From positions 354,001 to 418,000 of the forward strand of contig JAODUO010000143.1 of NCBI GenBank assembly GCA_025642075.2: a stretch of 64,000 nt of DNA. The letters run 5' to 3'. This document shows positions 1 through 11,805 of this stretch, one piece after another. The DNA comes from Ridgeia piscesae (taxonomy: Eukaryota > Annelida > Polychaeta > Sabellida > Siboglinidae). The translations under genes and the position numbers were made by a program. Below the pieces are notes generated by a model, which was given only the letters and a program-made list of their open reading frames with translations, was not told the origin of the DNA and did not search any database. Positions within the stretch are counted from its first letter, which is position 1. Every line of letters begins with the position of its first letter.

Positions 1-2898
1 TAATCAGTGAATAATGCAACACAGAAAAGTGTATGACTGGATGTGCTTCTTCAGAATACTCGTCACATAAAACAGTGCTTGTTACTTTTACCTGTGACTT
101 GTCCTTACTGGATTTTTGATTATTTTTACTACAACCTTTTTCGTGTGACTTAATTTTCCCCACCACTAAAAGTTATTATTTGATTTTCTACAGAATGCCA
201 TTGGTGACATGGTTTTTGCCTGAGAACTGGTATTTCTTCTATATTATGGATATTGTAGCTGTCACAGTAACAATGGCTTCGTGTAGACTCCAATAATTGA
301 ACCACTTGAGGCCAGTAAGATGGGAAATACACAAAGCACAGATCTATTCCAGAATGCTGAACAATGGCTCTCCCTTCAAGTACTTCCCAACATCAGAACA
401 CAACCCACTGCTCCCTTTATCCCCTCTCCCAGGGGATAAGGCTGCCCAGATCCCCCTCCCTCCTGCTTCAAGGGAAGACACTTCAGAAGATGGCTGATGG
501 GGCTAATTTCCCAACTGTTTCCAATAAGGAACCCATGTTGTAATACACCAGTCAGATGTGGCCTCACTAAAGACCACTTCTGAAGGTGTCCACGCCGGCA
601 GCCATCTTGTATCATCCTGTCCACATGGTTTCACACTCAACAAACTAAAATGTTAAAACAAGTATAATATTGAATTTAATTAAAAATAATAAAGAATTTT
701 AATAAGTTTTTTACACACATGATTAATATAACACATAAAATAAATAGCAGTTCTAACAAGATGGCTTTGTTAATTTAATTAAATCTGAGATTGTCACCCA
801 TATAATTAACATAATAGCACATTGAACAACTAACAATCTTAATAAGATTTAATTTTAAATTCCTAGCAGCCACACAAGCAACTGATTCAATTAAAAACTT
901 AATTTCTTTTGAAAACTGTGTGCTACTTTAAATAAATATAACTCAAATAATTCAAGTCACTCTAAAATGAGAAGACCATCAAAGGGATTAAAACCTGTTC
1001 CCCTGTGACTTTTTTACGTAGGACTGTCAATGTGTTGATATAACACAATCATGAGTGCTTTTCACCCAGACTTGTGGTATACAGGCAGCCTTGATGTACC
1101 CAAGGGATCAGATCCCTGCCCAGTCTGTCAAAGACTGTCTCCTGCTCTGGTGGACACAGCAGTTGTCTCAGTCCTGAATCAACACAACTGGACAATACAT
1201 GAAAGGTGGACAGATAACTGTCCTAAAACACACCTGGCCCACACATTCTGTGGTGTAAGTTACAGCAGTCTCTGGTGACTGAGACCATTGTCTCCAGAGA
1301 GACTTAGACAAGTCTGTGCTAAAGCTGCAGCAAACATTGCCATAAACCACAGTCTCAGATCTCACCAAGCACAGAGCAAACACCCAATGACATTAGCAGC
1401 GCCGGCAATTAAAGCATTAGCTGTATGCTTTTATGTCTGCTTCACTTCGCTTTAAAGGTAACTTATGAAATGGAAACTGCTAAATGATGCTTCCTGGGCT
1501 GTGGATATATAAGTGAGTGCATCACAGTGGGCCTTCATTCTGTGGTCTGGACCATGTCAGTTGGTTGTGCATTGGTCTGTGGTTAGTCATATGAAGCTAG
1601 AGGTTTAGAAGACTACATCGTAAGGTAAGTGAAGCATTAGTCGTCTATATTTATTATGTACCTATTTAAATAAGTGCATCTTTCCACCCGAGATCCATTC
1701 ATCTTTTCCGTCTTCATTCCCTTCCTTCGACTATTAGCCAATGATCGACCAAGTGGTGAAGTAGATCAGGAAATAGTTATTTTCAGTTATCTATAATGTA
1801 CATGGTTTATCATATCATGTGTGTCGTTTATGGAGGGCATTTCTCCCACCTGAGACAACTTCATGATGCATCAATTCACCAGAAGGCACCAACGTAAACA
1901 AATAGTTTGTTGCTTATTAAATACTACTGGATTACAATTACCAACATGATTCTCTAAATACGCACAATGACTACATAAATTGTGACCATTTTGAAATCAT
2001 AATCACTAATCACGCACATCGTTAATAACAAGAATTAATTTATTTGAAAGTTAACTTAACTGCCCATTAACGTGTTAACGCGTTCAACTGATGTGGGCCT
2101 GGTTATCAAAGGACTTTCACCACACCATTAAGTGGACAGTGGAGTGTTGCAATGTGCAATTTATCAAGTTGAACCTATTTCCCGCTAAGTTTGTTCCTAA
2201 GAATGCAGAGGGGAGCGGAGAAAATGAACTCAAAGAAACTACAATAATTAGATTGATTTTAGACAATTATCCCAACAAAGGGAAGTGTGCTAGGGTGCAG
2301 GGGCTAAGGCAACTAAGTAGGGTTGACAGGAATGTGCAATGAGGTGAAAGGTTGGCAGGTGGGGTATTTGGTGGCAGGGTGTAATGGAATGGAAGGCCAC
2401 ATCTGTGGCCCAGTGTGGCCTGTAAAGGAGTTACAGAGCTATATAGAGGATTAGAGACACAGATGCTGGGAAGTGTGTAACGTGACTGACTCAACACCAT
2501 CTGCCAATGCAATAACTCTGTTTGAAATAAACTGAGTGCATGAAATTACATGGTTAATGTACACATGACGTGTTAGTGTACTCAGTGAAAGTGTGCCGGG
2601 GTACTCATGCAAAGATGTGTTAGTGGACTCATGAGTCAAGAAGGTGTGTTGCATGTCTAGCATTGCAGTATTGATCAGTGTGTTAGATGCACAAGAATGT
2701 GTGTTGCTGAACTCATGTCAAGGTTTATTGACTGACATGTGTTAAGCGTGTGAACTAAATTCATGTGAATGTGTTCACTGACCAATGTTAAACGAGTTAC
2801 TGTATTCTTGTTAAGCATGTTACTGTACCTATGTTGTGAAGGTGTGTTAGACACCCCATGTATGTGTGTTGTGTACTCATGTGTGTGTTCTCTTGCAG
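1..2898. other. Non-coding sequence upstream of / intron before G1 exon
   Basis: AT-rich sequence in which I see no convincing exon. Small open frames (for example 1051-1278) lack coding character and convincing splice context. From about 2540 to 2890 there is loose, diverged repetition of TGTGTTA / ACTCATG-type words leading into the acceptor at 2891-2898. The stretch is probably the 3' part of the intron preceding the G1 exon, whose upstream exons would lie outside the window. Confidence 0.5.
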
Positions 2899-4911
2899 CT
2901 GGAGATCATTGAGGAGGGCCTACAACTGAAGCTGGAGCTGCGGAGCATCAAGGAGCAGTTCGCCGGCCTGCTGCACAACTTCCACACATTTGAGGAGACG
3001 GGACAAGTTCCCCCCTCCCTCCCTCCCGCCATGGATGCCAAGCCCATGTCGGCCACCCGGGCACGGGTGCGTGCCGTCTACGAGGCCCGCAAAGCTCGCC
3101 TGAAGGCTAAGCGCTTGTCCAGTGGCTGGACGGACAGCAAGCCAAGTCCGGCCAGGGCATCAAAGAAGGCAAAGAGAGACCACAATACTGACCAGCAGGA
3201 CAAGGAGAACAGACACAGTGGACGCGTGTCACCGGTCAACTGTGTCGTCACCTCGACCCCGTTTCTGAAGCCGTCCAGTGTCCAGCGCGGCCACAGCAAG
3301 ACAGTGCTGACCCCTATCAAGGAGGAACGCTGGTACGGGGGGACCACGCCCTCAAAACACCGGGTCCACCGTCGCCACTCCTGCGCACTAACCCCCCACG
3401 TCACCCCCATCTGCCTCTCCCCCTCCCCCTCCGCCAACTACATCCGTCTCAAGTCGTCGCTCGCCGCCAGTAAGTGCGACTACGCGAGCATGTCACCAAA
3501 CATTCCCGGCGCACCAAACCACACGCGGGTGAGTGACTACACCTGTCGGCGCAACGACACGTCAATATGGTCGGATGACTCGCGTCAGTCCGACATCACA
3601 ATCGACGTGTCGACGACAAAAGGGGGCAGCCCTACGAAGGAGTCAAGGGGCAGCCCGAGGGGATGTACGGAGGGGGGTAGACAGACTGACAGCCCGGTGC
3701 AGTATGCGAGCAGCGACGAGATCAGCATCGTGTACACCAACAAGTCTCTGAGAGACATCAGCCTCATCAGTCAGATCTCACGCTCCAGTCTCCGCGAGCA
3801 CAGGTCGAGCAGCAACATGAGCGGAGCCTTCCACAGCACCTTCAACTACCCCCTGCACAGCACCCTTAACTACCCCCTGCACAGCACCATGCAGTGTCTC
3901 GAGGAACCAGTTGTCAATGAGCCACAGATGGGTAGCGGCGTCAAAATGTGTGCGTCCGACGCGGTGACACAATCCGACGGCAGCAGTGGCATCCATAGCA
4001 CGACGCAATCGACACGGTGTCAACCTGACGGTAACCATCGGCGCTCAGACAAAAGCAATCCACCTACGCTATCCCAGAAGCCCCAGCTGTGCCGGGAGCA
4101 CGGGCTACATCCCACCCTCGGTGGTCCGTGTATCTTCCAGACTGACTGTGACAGCCAGATGGATCATGTGACAGAGACCGACTGTGACAGCTCCTACCTG
4201 TCGGAACACGTTGACGACATGAGCTTCAGTAGCACGGAGGACTACGTGGCGACCTACGACGCCCGCAATGCCAGGATGAAGATGCTGCGTCGGCAAACGG
4301 GACAGACTGAGCTGAAGAACATCCGCCATCCCATCGGCCTGTCCGAGTCTGACCTACTGTTTGAACTCACCCAGAAACACATGTCAATGGACGCGACCCG
4401 CGCCTCACTCCCCGACCTCAGCGTCCTCTCTACAGTTCTCGGGGACACAAACCGCTCCGATTCGACTCTCATAGCGTCACCGAAGAAGTCGTCACATAAA
4501 GACTCGGACAGTGTGTTCAGTCCCAATGACACTCTCGTTGACGTCACTGCAACGATTGGCCCAACTACAGACGAGAGCCCGGAGAGTAACACGACACTGC
4601 CCGTGCCCATGAACTCGCCCATGACAGACTCGGGCAGCTCGAGTCGACCAACGACCGACAATTACGACTTATGCCCAAGTGGCGACAGTAAAAACAGAAA
4701 TGTTCCCCGCACCAACGTCGTCATCGCAAAACAATCACCATCAGGTGGCGCGTGCGTCCTTCAAACGTCACCACCACAAGGGCAGCCATCTTGCGACGGC
4801 CACACGACACTTCCCATCATGCAACAGTGGCAAGGGGCAAACATCGCACATCTCAACATGCGCTGCGTTCTCGAAATAGCCACGAGTCTGAATTATCACC
4901 ACAAACAGTGA
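2899..4911 (+). CDS. G1: large 3'-terminal coding exon of an unrecognised Ser/Thr-rich protein
   Basis: The exon starts after the acceptor TCTTGCAG (2891-2898) in phase 0 and runs open for 670 codons to a TGA at 4909-4911. Codon use is GC-rich, unlike its surroundings. It begins with an amphipathic helix of about 36 residues (IIEEGLQLKLELRSIK, then FAGLLHNF), which matches the start of the G2 exon at 19029. Two basic copies of Y[ED]AR[KN]AR[LM]K lie near residues 61 and 453. A short tandem HST/NYPL repeat lies near residues 310-332. The rest is Ser/Thr/Asp-rich and probably disordered. I do not recognise the family. The start codon and earlier exons are not in the window. It could be a terminal exon of the same gene as G2 or a separate paralog. 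Confidence 0.8.
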   Translation: MEIIEEGLQLKLELRSIKEQFAGLLHNFHTFEETGQVPPSLPPAMDAKPMSATRARVRAVYEARKARLKAKRLSSGWTDSKPSPARASKKAKRDHNTDQQDKENRHSGRVSPVNCVVTSTPFLKPSSVQRGHSKTVLTPIKEERWYGGTTPSKHRVHRRHSCALTPHVTPICLSPSPSANYIRLKSSLAASKCDYASMSPNIPGAPNHTRVSDYTCRRNDTSIWSDDSRQSDITIDVSTTKGGSPTKESRGSPRGCTEGGRQTDSPVQYASSDEISIVYTNKSLRDISLISQISRSSLREHRSSSNMSGAFHSTFNYPLHSTLNYPLHSTMQCLEEPVVNEPQMGSGVKMCASDAVTQSDGSSGIHSTTQSTRCQPDGNHRRSDKSNPPTLSQKPQLCREHGLHPTLGGPCIFQTDCDSQMDHVTETDCDSSYLSEHVDDMSFSSTEDYVATYDARNARMKMLRRQTGQTELKNIRHPIGLSESDLLFELTQKHMSMDATRASLPDLSVLSTVLGDTNRSDSTLIASPKKSSHKDSDSVFSPNDTLVDVTATIGPTTDESPESNTTLPVPMNSPMTDSGSSSRPTTDNYDLCPSGDSKNRNVPRTNVVIAKQSPSGGACVLQTSPPQGQPSCDGHTTLPIMQQWQGANIAHLNMRCVLEIATSLNYHHKQ

Positions 4912-6712
4912 AGCGACGTCACACACAAGCGCACCATATTACCATCAGCGAGGCATCCGGTGCCACGCGGACAGTCATTCATCACACGGCCGTTGCTCGC
5001 AATCTAGAGCATCATAAAAAGAAGGCTTTGGTGAAGAAACTGAAACAGTTTAATAACAATTTCTACAGTGCTCAAAATTTACATCTGCAAACCCTTGGAC
5101 ATTTCTGAGTGACGTTAACAATACTAAACTCTGCTTCCGTCATGGGTTAACAGAGCTGACCATTTGTACATAGCATTTATTTATTGCACACAGCGGCAAC
5201 ACGATGCGGGTAAAATAATGTTTATACTTTTCCAAGTATTGAAATTATAGATTTTGTATTATGCAGAATTATGTTTTATTGTTGTTGTGCAAATGACAGT
5301 CTACAGAGAAATGTAGGCAGACGATATCAGCACTGAAGATAACTTGTTATGTAGTGCATTTATTAATGATTTCATTGACATACCTTTCCATGTGCACCTA
5401 TTGGGTTTTTATTTTCAGCCTAATATGTTTCTGGCCAAGATTTGTTGAGGCTTGAACTTTTAAATGTTCCAATCCTGGACTGCAATATGTTTTAGTTTTG
5501 CATCTAACATGTTTCAGTTATGGATTTAACATGTATCAGCCCAGGACATTAACAAGTTCTTAACTGTTCAAAGTCACATATCTAAATGCTAAAGTTTTTA
5601 GCATAACTTGTTTCTGTCCTAAACTTTCCAACATAACCCACAAATTTCTTAACACTTCTCAGCATACAATTTTACGGGGTTGCCGATATTTTGTATTCCA
5701 AATTCATCAGGCATTTTGACATGATGTGATTTAGGATATACTAGAGTATATTTACAGAAACACAATGAATGCACGGTTACTGTCAGCAGTCCTTGTGACA
5801 AATGTTAATTGTGCCGTAGAAATCTACTATGTTCAACATATGTCATACCAATCTAATGATTTAATCATGCTGTACATACACCTGTATGTGTATATATGTA
5901 CATTTGGTTGAATAACAAGTATTCATTCTTTACGTTGCTGTGTTCACTTTAGTAAATCTTTACCATACGCCTGCACAACATGTCCACATTTAATATTACG
6001 ATCAATTTTGAGACTGACCAATCATTTTTGTCTTAATGTGAATTTGAATTGGGGTTCTGTGAATTTATTATTATTAACTATAATGTCTCCAATGATGACT
6101 CCGATCTGTCCCCAGTTATAATTATACCTAATGATTTTGTGTTTCACCTCTGAACTTGAATTCTGAAGGATACAGGCACTATTGAAGTGTCACCATTGCT
6201 ATTATTACTATTATGAATATGTTAAAATTTATTGATTGACAATTCACAACATCATAAATATCACAAAGCAAAATACATTTAAAAAATTCAGTTTTGTGTG
6301 AATTGTATATTCCACTATAAAAACAGTGACCAGCCCAGCCAGATAAAGTGTCCCAATAGTAACGAGGGGTTAATTAACTCAACAGTCTGAGGGAGGCCAT
6401 TTCACTGCAATCTATTAATCACATTAATTACATGTCCAAGTTTAGCTACAGCAGCCAGCCTTGGGGGTAAAATAAACAAAAGGAATGCCCACTGAGCTGA
6501 TCTCTCCCTACATTTCCCATCTGGGTGGGTTCTTCCCTTCCTCTGCTTCTCCCCAACCCTTGACAGCTTAATTAATATCTCACTCAATCAGGGAGTCATT
6601 TGTGGCCGGCCTGTCACATGTCCCCCTGTGTTTATTTGTCACTCTGGCCACTGAGTCAGTCGTTTCTACACAACACTGATTTAGTGCTCATGGTTCACTA
6701 CACTCTGCTGGT
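4912..6712. other. 3' flank of G1, no gene seen
   Basis: AT-rich sequence after the G1 stop, presumably 3' UTR then intergenic. The first 200 bases retain higher GC, and a frame open to 5108 overlaps the G1 end in another frame without independent support. I see no clear AATAAA close to the stop codon, so the poly(A) site is not placed. Confidence 0.4.
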
Positions 6713-7226
6713 GTTAACACATTTTGTATGTGTCGAAGTTTTCAATTTTGCTTAACCCTTGAATGGATAGATCCGTTCTTTTTAGAGCTTATGTATGACG
6801 ATATTGCAAACACCGAACAACAATTCGACAGAAAGACGAATGAGAAATGTTGCATATTTCAGGGGAAATGTTTTGATATTGAAGTTAACACACTTTGTAT
6901 GTATTGAAATTTTCAATTTCATTCTAAGCACCCTTACAGCCCCGAATGGAGAGAAGCCCCGCTTTCTTGAGAAGTTATTTATGACAGAATTACAAATACC
7001 CAACAACAATTAAGCTGAAAGACAAATAAGAAATGTTGCATATTTCTGGGGAAATGTTATGATATTGATGTTAGCACATTTTGTATGTATTAAAATTTTG
7101 TTTTAAGACTTACAACCCCTCGAATGGATAGGTTTCTTCAGAGGTCATTTATGACAGAATTACAAACACCAAACAACAATACAACAGAAAAAAAGAAACT
7201 TTGCATGTTTCAAGGGAAATGCTGTT
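6713..7226. repeat. Three tandem copies of a ~171-186 bp unit
   Basis: Copies begin with GTTAACAC/GTTAGCAC at 6713, 6884 and 7070. Each carries in the same order the words TTTTGTATGT, CGAATGGA, TTTATGACAGAATTACAAA, AACAACAATT, GAAATGTTGCATATTTC and GGGGAAATG. Divergence between copies is moderate, so this is an old short satellite-like array rather than a fresh duplication. Confidence 0.8.
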
Positions 7227-7426
7227 ATATTTTTCTGTAATAAGTAATACATAGTACATAAATAACAGTTATCAGGGAATACCTATTTGAAGTAGAGGCA
7301 GCTTCTTCTTTTAAATACTGGACAGGTCCTTTGTGGGCATTAGAAGAAATTAACATAGTTTAGGGGCATTGTGTTCTCTCTAAAATGACAATAAGATTAA
7401 TTAAAATGCTGTGTTATTTTTAATTT

Positions 7427-7510
7427 TCTGTAAAATTAGTTAAAGTGGTCTTTTAAAATTACTGTAAAATTTGTTAAAGTGGTCTTTTAAGATTACTGTA
7501 AAATTTATTA
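7427..7510. repeat. Short tandem repeat, ~38 bp unit
   Basis: About two and a half copies of a unit containing ACTGTAAAATTTGTTAAAG and TGGTCTTTTAA in tandem. Confidence 0.7.
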
Positions 7511-7984
7511 GCTAACACACCTGACCAACCCTGCAGGTACACCTATAATAGCATCACAAGACGATAGGACTAAGACTGAAGAAAGGAAGCCGCACTCTGT
7601 GTAAGATTGTAGAGAGCACACTAACATAGTCATATAGCAAATATTGACAGAAATGTTTTGTTATGGACTGTAGGACATGAAATCACATTAGCAAAGGAGC
7701 AGTGTATGTTAGCTATAAGACAGTCCTAATTTTGGACAAAGGACTGTACATGAATGGAATAGACCATCTGCTGATTGTGTTGGCACTAGTGACACGAATA
7801 TGTTTAAAACTAAAATTGTACACAACCAAAAATTCTACCGGTAGATAAAAAGGGTTGGACCCTTGATAAGCCAAAGGGCTTCCTTGTCCACCTGTTATCT
7901 AGAGTTTATTCTCTGGGTGGCAATCTTGTTCAATCTTCTTAGATATATATAGGTATATGATCCGTAATTGGACAAAAGGTAAGT

Positions 7985-8150
7985 TCTTAAAGGTAAGTTA
8001 TTATATAGCGCAGTACCCAATCATCAGGATTGCTCAAAGCGCTTTACATTTTACTTCCTGGCAGACCTGTTCAATGGAACACCATCTCGATTTCTCTGGG
8101 AAGCATCCAGCCACACTGCAATTAATGCACAAAGCCTATTGAGACATAAA
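7985..8150 (-). mobile_element. SINE-like element, minus orientation
   Basis: The reverse complement aligns along its length with 45960-46115 and, more loosely, 41040-41220. Shared blocks in order are TTAATTGCAG.GTGGATG, GATGGTGTT, GAACAGG.CTGCCAGG, AAAGC.CTT.AG, and the tail GCGCTGTATAAGAACTTAC. Three dispersed copies with a fixed end indicate a retroposed short element. Only its 3' body is clear here. Confidence 0.75.
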
Positions 8151-8159
8151 TATCCACTT

Positions 8160-9473
8160 CATTGATACGGCTGAGTGAACTGAGACAATGAAGAGTGAAA
8201 CAAACAAAAAATTGCCCAAGGTTTGACACAAAGACACCACAAAGACACTGTCATCTTCACTATTATCTGTTGACAACCTGCATTCAGACAGACCTTCACC
8301 TACTGTTCTTATTCTTCTTCTTCGTCACACTCGTGGTTACCTCTGTGCTCACATGTCAACTCAAGACTGAAGTCACATTAACTCAGTCCTGGGTGTGACT
8401 AGAATTTGCACCTATCTGGTCTAGGATACTTATTTTAAAGGTATTATAATGGTATCAAAATCTGGGATCATCACAGGTGCAACACAAATAACTACTACTG
8501 ATAGAAATACCTCTAAGTACCGATTGTAAATATTAATACAGCTCTACCCAGACTTGTCTTCAATTGAACAAACCACAGACTAAGACAAAAGGGTGCAAAT
8601 GTTGAAAAAACAGAAACGATAGATAACTACAATAGTCGCTTGGAGACTGTTTTTACGAATAGAACTTGCTTTTTATTTAGAGGAATTTCTCGGACACTGG
8701 AAAGGTCCTCTTGTTTTGCCGAGGTTTCTCTGTTGCATGGTAAGCTTGATAGCTGGCATTTAAGAGAAAGACCCACTGAGCTGTTTAATGACCAGTGTCC
8801 ATTGTAGTCACTTGTCAGGCCAATTTCTCGCACTTACAAGCTTACGCATCTACAGGCAGTAATGACTACACCAACAAGTTCTCAAGAGCTGTTTGCCCCT
8901 CCCCAAAACACACTGAGAACAATTCATACGAATTAGTGAAATGTTCTCTAAGACACGCAGAATTAATTACACTGAGAAACTATTGAGACTAGTGCTTGGT
9001 AGGAAAACAGTGAAATGACGTTAAATGAACAATTAGTAATTACCTTAATTAACACTTTGGCAGCTTTGTGTCACTATTAAATTAGTTGTTGTATCAGAGG
9101 TCAGCAGTAAATTATTTTATTGTGAGTATGCTGTACAAATTTAGAACACTTCAATTTAGATCTCCCCAGTTACTATTAGTATTACTGGTAGTATATTAGA
9201 AATATAACATTTACTTGTATAAATTAACCTACGGTATTGGTGTGCTAATCCATAGCTAATTCATTTATTAAAACTAACCTCCCTTGAATTAGTATTCCGT
9301 CATGATTATTTGAAACATTATGCCATTTTATAACTTATCTTAAATGTGTATAAAATTCTATAATTTATCTTTGTGAAGAAGTACAAAAGTTACCATTCAA
9401 ATAACAATGGCTAATCTTGAAAATCTTATTTACCTCATCTAAATAGATTGCTAATTTGGATATAACGTAGTGC
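8160..9473. other. No gene seen
   Basis: AT-rich intergenic or intronic sequence; open frames are short and without coding character. Confidence 0.4.
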
Positions 9474-9632
9474 GATGGAGTGGGTGCCTGTGTTGGTAGT
9501 AGAAACAGAGGAAGGTCAACTAAGACATTTAAAAAGATCTGGCAGAAATTAACTGGAATGATGCCAAAGAAATTGCGAAAGATTGTTCCAGATGGTGAAA
9601 GTTCGTCGCATGATGCCCTGAAAGGAAGATGA
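9474..9632 (+). pseudogene. Remnant of a LINE reverse transcriptase C-terminus
   Basis: A 52-codon open stretch ending in TGATGA reads ...GSRNRGRSTKTFKKIW then a basic tail. The arrangement (R)GR[PS].KT[WF]..[IV]W is the familiar C-terminal end of many metazoan LINE polyproteins. No upstream RT motifs are seen, so it is a 5'-truncated, decayed copy. It is followed by a TAAG-rich tail (CTAAGTCTAAGTAAGTAA) as expected of a LINE 3' end. Confidence 0.5.
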
Positions 9633-9720
9633 TGAACTAAGTCTAAGTAAGTAAAATAGTCAGATAAGTTAGCTGGATTTTAGTGCTAAAAAATTGTGAT
9701 TATCTATATTATAAAATAGT

Positions 9721-10131
9721 TCACTCTTTCTGTGCATGTGGACCAATAAATCTGCATGTATTGGGCTGAAATTGAGCACATGATCTAGCTGGCCGATTGG
9801 GATGATTCACAGAACGTTTATCGTTCGACCACTGCCCCCTAATAGAGGACAAAGAGGGGAGCATCGATTGCAGGGGAGGCACTGTAATGGCACAGACAAC
9901 TGGAAGTGTCATTTGCGAGTCATAAGCACAACTAACACCAGCAGGAGCCACTGCATAACACACGCAGAATGACCATAACACATCACGACCGCTGAGTGAC
10001 CAACAGATGACCGCCACTTTGTCCAGTTCTAATCTACGTGTGAATGAAAGGCGGACAATGGTTGCGACACACCTGGCAATAAACATGTCTTCTGCTGCTG
10101 AGCTGCTACTAGAGGGCGAATTACGAGACAT
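9721..10131 (-). CDS. Uncharacterised 136-aa open frame, doubtful
   Basis: A single open frame of 136 codons with a Ser-rich start (SRNSPSSSSSAAEDMF) and a Cys/Val-rich middle. GC content is somewhat higher than in the surroundings. There is no recognisable domain, no clear splice or promoter context and no paralog in the window. It may be a chance frame or part of an old mobile element. Confidence 0.2.
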   Translation of the reverse strand: MSRNSPSSSSSAAEDMFIARCVATIVRLSFTRRLELDKVAVICWSLSGRDVLWSFCVCYAVAPAGVSCAYDSQMTLPVVCAITVPPLQSMLPSLSSIRGQWSNDKRSVNHPNRPARSCAQFQPNTCRFIGPHAQKE

Positions 10132-11532
10132 TGTGACTTGATGACTGAGCCTATTTAGTTGCTGTGTTACCGGCTCTTAGGTCGATGTCCGAGTATACAC
10201 TTCACTAAGTGTCAGGTCTTGATGGGGGTACTTTCCCTCACTTCCCCCACCTGCTGGTAGCCCCTTCTTGCACCCTTGTTTATCTCCCTCACCTGCCTAT
10301 AGTCTGTTTAAATGGGTGAGCCTCGCCCTGCCTGCAGCAGTGTGGAGACAGACCACTCATTAGACACTGTCACATTATATATCGCTGTCCACTCTCTACA
10401 AACATTCATTGTACAGCTCAGTGTCCCGTGTCACATGGTTTATCTCTTGTTTTTAACATCCTCCGTGTGACTGACATTCATGACTGTAACAAGATGAAAA
10501 AGGTATTTCTATTTGTTAAAAATTAACCTTTCAGACAAACAGCACCATGTCAGGCCATCCAACTTGTATCTTTTCTATACATGGCAAACAGTCGCTAACA
10601 ATTAACAATGCATTAACAATTCATGAGGTAACAAAAAGTCCTTGACTTTGTTCAATGATATACTGTCTGCAGTTTACACTCATATCGCTAACTTAATAAC
10701 TACTTTTAGCTGAGGTGTTTATATGAGTTTATTCGACCAAGCACCATGAACAGAGACAAGTGCATGATGGTAGTATTTAACAAATCTATAAGTGATAATG
10801 ACACTGAGTATCAAAATATTAACAACAGTTGTTAAGACAGTGTACAGGATGTGCTAAAAAGCATGATTTAATAAAACAAAACCTGAATACAGCTGTTCAA
10901 ATAAATGGTCATAGTTTATGTTTTGACATTTTACCTGAGCTATACCATTTACATAATTATGTACTAACTTTCAGTACACAATTAAGTGAATCTCAGGTGA
11001 ATGGAAAAACTTAAATGATGAAAATTTTCTATAAAGTAACAAGTGGCAAGTTTAAAAAGTACAAAATATTTTTATTGGGAAACACATATTTTATTCAATA
11101 AAATTTCTGTCTTTTTATTTCCGTCCTGTATCATTTTGAAAACCTGCAATATTGTCGCCACTGCCAGTACATTTACATACAATTCCAACTAGCACAACTC
11201 CAGGCTGTACCAATGGTCATTTAGGTAGCTGGTCATCATCTACTGGTCAGTTTGACCAAAGGCCAGGGGGTGACAGGAGGCCTGCTAATAATAATGGCAT
11301 TATAATGGGCCAACGCTCAGCTTTATTGAATCATTCAGCTTTGCTTTCTGTAGGATTAAACGGTTTGTGGAATCTATTGTTAGAGAGTTTGTCACTAACA
11401 TTGACAGAGTGAGCCTTCAGATGGCTGCAGCCTCTCATTACTCACAGGGTCTCACTTTCCTGTCTCACTTGAGACTACAGTCTCTTTCCACAACCATCAG
11501 TCATACATGAGACTGTTCTCTCATAAACTCTT
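10132..11532. other. No gene seen
   Basis: Mostly AT-rich with a C/T-rich patch at 10220-10350. An open frame at 11152-11412 (86 codons) has no coding support. Confidence 0.4.
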
Positions 11533-11551
11533 GGTGTGTGTGTGAGTGTGT

Positions 11552-11608
<57 letters not shown>

Positions 11609-11623
11609 TGTGTGAGTGTGTGT

Positions 11624-11673
<50 letters not shown>

Positions 11674-11805
11674 TGTGAGTGTGAGTGTGAGTGTGAGTGT
11701 GAGTGTGAGTGTGAGTGTGAGTGTGAGTGTGAGTGTGAGTGTGAGTGTGAGTGGGAGTGTGAGTGTGCATGTTTGCATGTTTGCATGTTTGCATGTTTGC
11801 ATGAA
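11533..11805. repeat. Compound microsatellite (GT)n / (GTGTGA)n / (TTTGCATG)n
   Basis: GT tract interrupted by GA steps, then a regular GTGTGA block (about 11679-11765), then four copies of TTTGCATG. Long open frames here on both strands are products of the repeat. Confidence 0.95.

Noticed and set aside
1051..1278. 75-codon open frame with a GTAAGT at its end
   Set aside because: No similarity to a G2-type upstream exon, no acceptor or promoter context, ordinary composition; considered as a possible G1 exon and not supported.
3078..3437. Minus-strand 119-codon frame inside the G1 exon
   Set aside because: Shadow of the plus-strand coding exon.
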